A stretch of DNA of 64,000 bases, taken from contig NZ_AUCB01000019.1 of the NCBI RefSeq assembly GCF_000429545.1, positions 38,005 through 102,004 of the forward strand. The letters run 5' to 3'. Origin of the DNA: Arenibacter certesii DSM 19833. GTDB taxonomy: Bacteria > Bacteroidota > Bacteroidia > Flavobacteriales > Flavobacteriaceae. This document shows, piece after piece, positions 63,776-64,000 of this stretch. A program made the position numbers and the translations under genes. Each line of letters opens with the position of its first letter. Within the stretch, counting starts at the first letter, position 1. The notes under the pieces were generated by a model. The model saw only the letters and a list, made by a program, of their open reading frames with translations. It ran no database searches and had not been told where the DNA came from.

Positions 63776-64000
63776 ATGTCTATGTCCAAGATACGAAGAA
63801 TCCACGATTTCCAGCACAGTTTTACATTTTCCTCCCAGACCGAAGAGTTCGATGCGTTTTACGCCCGGTTTCTCGAAAGCGATCTTGGCAAGATCTATAT
63901 CGCCATCCCTTGGGACGAACTGGTAGCGGCCCTTGGTCTGAAGGAAGCCAAAAAGGGCCCAAGGTGCATCTTCTGCGCCAAGGGCAAACTTGCCCTTATG
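63776..64000 (+). CDS. Transposase, N-terminal part (insertion sequence at right edge; 3' end outside window)
   Basis: An open frame from ATG 63776 (or 63782) to the last base, 75 codons, including SKIRRIHDFQHSFTFSSQ and IYIAIPWDELVAALGLKE, then CIFCAKGKLALM. I recall this N-terminus from flavobacterial IS1182/IS5-type transposases with a DUF772 domain. Base composition jumps: 28 and 37 G+C per 60 in 63841-63900 and 63901-63960, far above the neighbours, indicating recent arrival. The left inverted repeat was not identified; it should lie between about 63690 and 63775. Confidence 0.7.
   Translation, partial: MSMSKIRRIHDFQHSFTFSSQTEEFDAFYARFLESDLGKIYIAIPWDELVAALGLKEAKKGPRCIFCAKGKLALM

Noticed and set aside
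1..64000. CRISPR arrays, tRNA or rRNA genes, prophage, toxin-antitoxin or known defence cassettes
   Set aside because: I looked for spaced direct repeats, cloverleaf ends and typical gene families on both strands and found none. The window is mostly core metabolism.

Overview
The window is chromosomal DNA of a bacterium of the phylum Bacteroidota, almost certainly a marine-type member of the Flavobacteriaceae. The evidence is AT-rich sequence, the gliding ABC protein GldA, GLPGLI, GIN-domain and DUF5686 proteins, a K+-dependent membrane pyrophosphatase, A-rich rather than Shine-Dalgarno gene starts, and promoters of the flavobacterial type (TTG, about 17-24 bp, TAnnTTTG). I see no tRNA, rRNA, CRISPR array, prophage or replication origin. 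The only mobile DNA is the start of a GC-richer transposase gene at the right edge.

Layout. 1-10 kb: the tail of a class V aminotransferase, a small CBM48-type protein, then a minus-strand block with egtB-egtD (ergothioneine), thyA, a type II NADH dehydrogenase, a bifunctional nuclease with a nucleoside transporter, and etfB-etfA. 10-21 kb: pdhB, a DUF5686 envelope protein, soluble and membrane pyrophosphatases side by side, an MgtC/DUF4010 membrane protein with a DUF2183 phosphatase, a deoxynucleoside kinase and a GLPGLI protein. 21-44 kb: a long sulfur and methionine district. It holds metK behind a SAM-II-like riboswitch, metY behind a SAM-I riboswitch, a homoserine O-acetyltransferase/aspartokinase/homoserine dehydrogenase triple fusion, metZ, an Rrf2 regulator, the sulfate assimilation cluster (DUF2061, cysH, cysD, cysN, siroheme sulfite reductase, cobA, ferredoxin-NADP reductase), and a split metH with a PLP dehydratase between its halves behind a second SAM-I riboswitch. 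A structured RNA candidate and metF close it. 44-51 kb: envelope and catabolic genes (PagL-like deacylase, GIN lipoprotein, serine hydrolase, DUF1080 and Gfo/Idh/MocA pair), a BLUF photoreceptor and gldA. 51-56 kb: the phenylalanine/tyrosine operon pheA-aminotransferase-tyrA-DAHP synthase/chorismate mutase. 56-64 kb: a GIN protein, rsgA-dtd-mazG, aroA, queA, rlmN, a polyprenyl synthase, a tiny zinc-ribbon ORF and the transposase edge.

How the genes work together. Sulfate is activated by CysDN, reduced by CysH and the sulfite reductase (siroheme begun by CobA, electrons plausibly from the FNR), and sulfide is joined to activated homoserine by MetY or MetZ. MetH and MetF finish methionine, and MetK makes SAM, which is sensed by three riboswitches of two classes. 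A 23-base motif occurs three times, twice before the cys operon and once before the sulfite reductase, and is a good candidate operator for the Rrf2 regulator encoded next door. The strongest candidate for something little described is the leader of the Phe/Tyr operon: a 23-codon ORF packed with Phe, Tyr and Trp codons, followed by mutually exclusive hairpins ending in a terminator.

Gaps above 300 bases without a protein gene: 21062-21471 holds a promoter, the SAM-II-like element and a possible leader peptide; 22729-23065 and 37396-37905 hold SAM-I riboswitches; 42606-42926 holds the RNA candidate; 51275-51709 holds the attenuator; 55718-56019 and 56701-57022 show only a terminator each.
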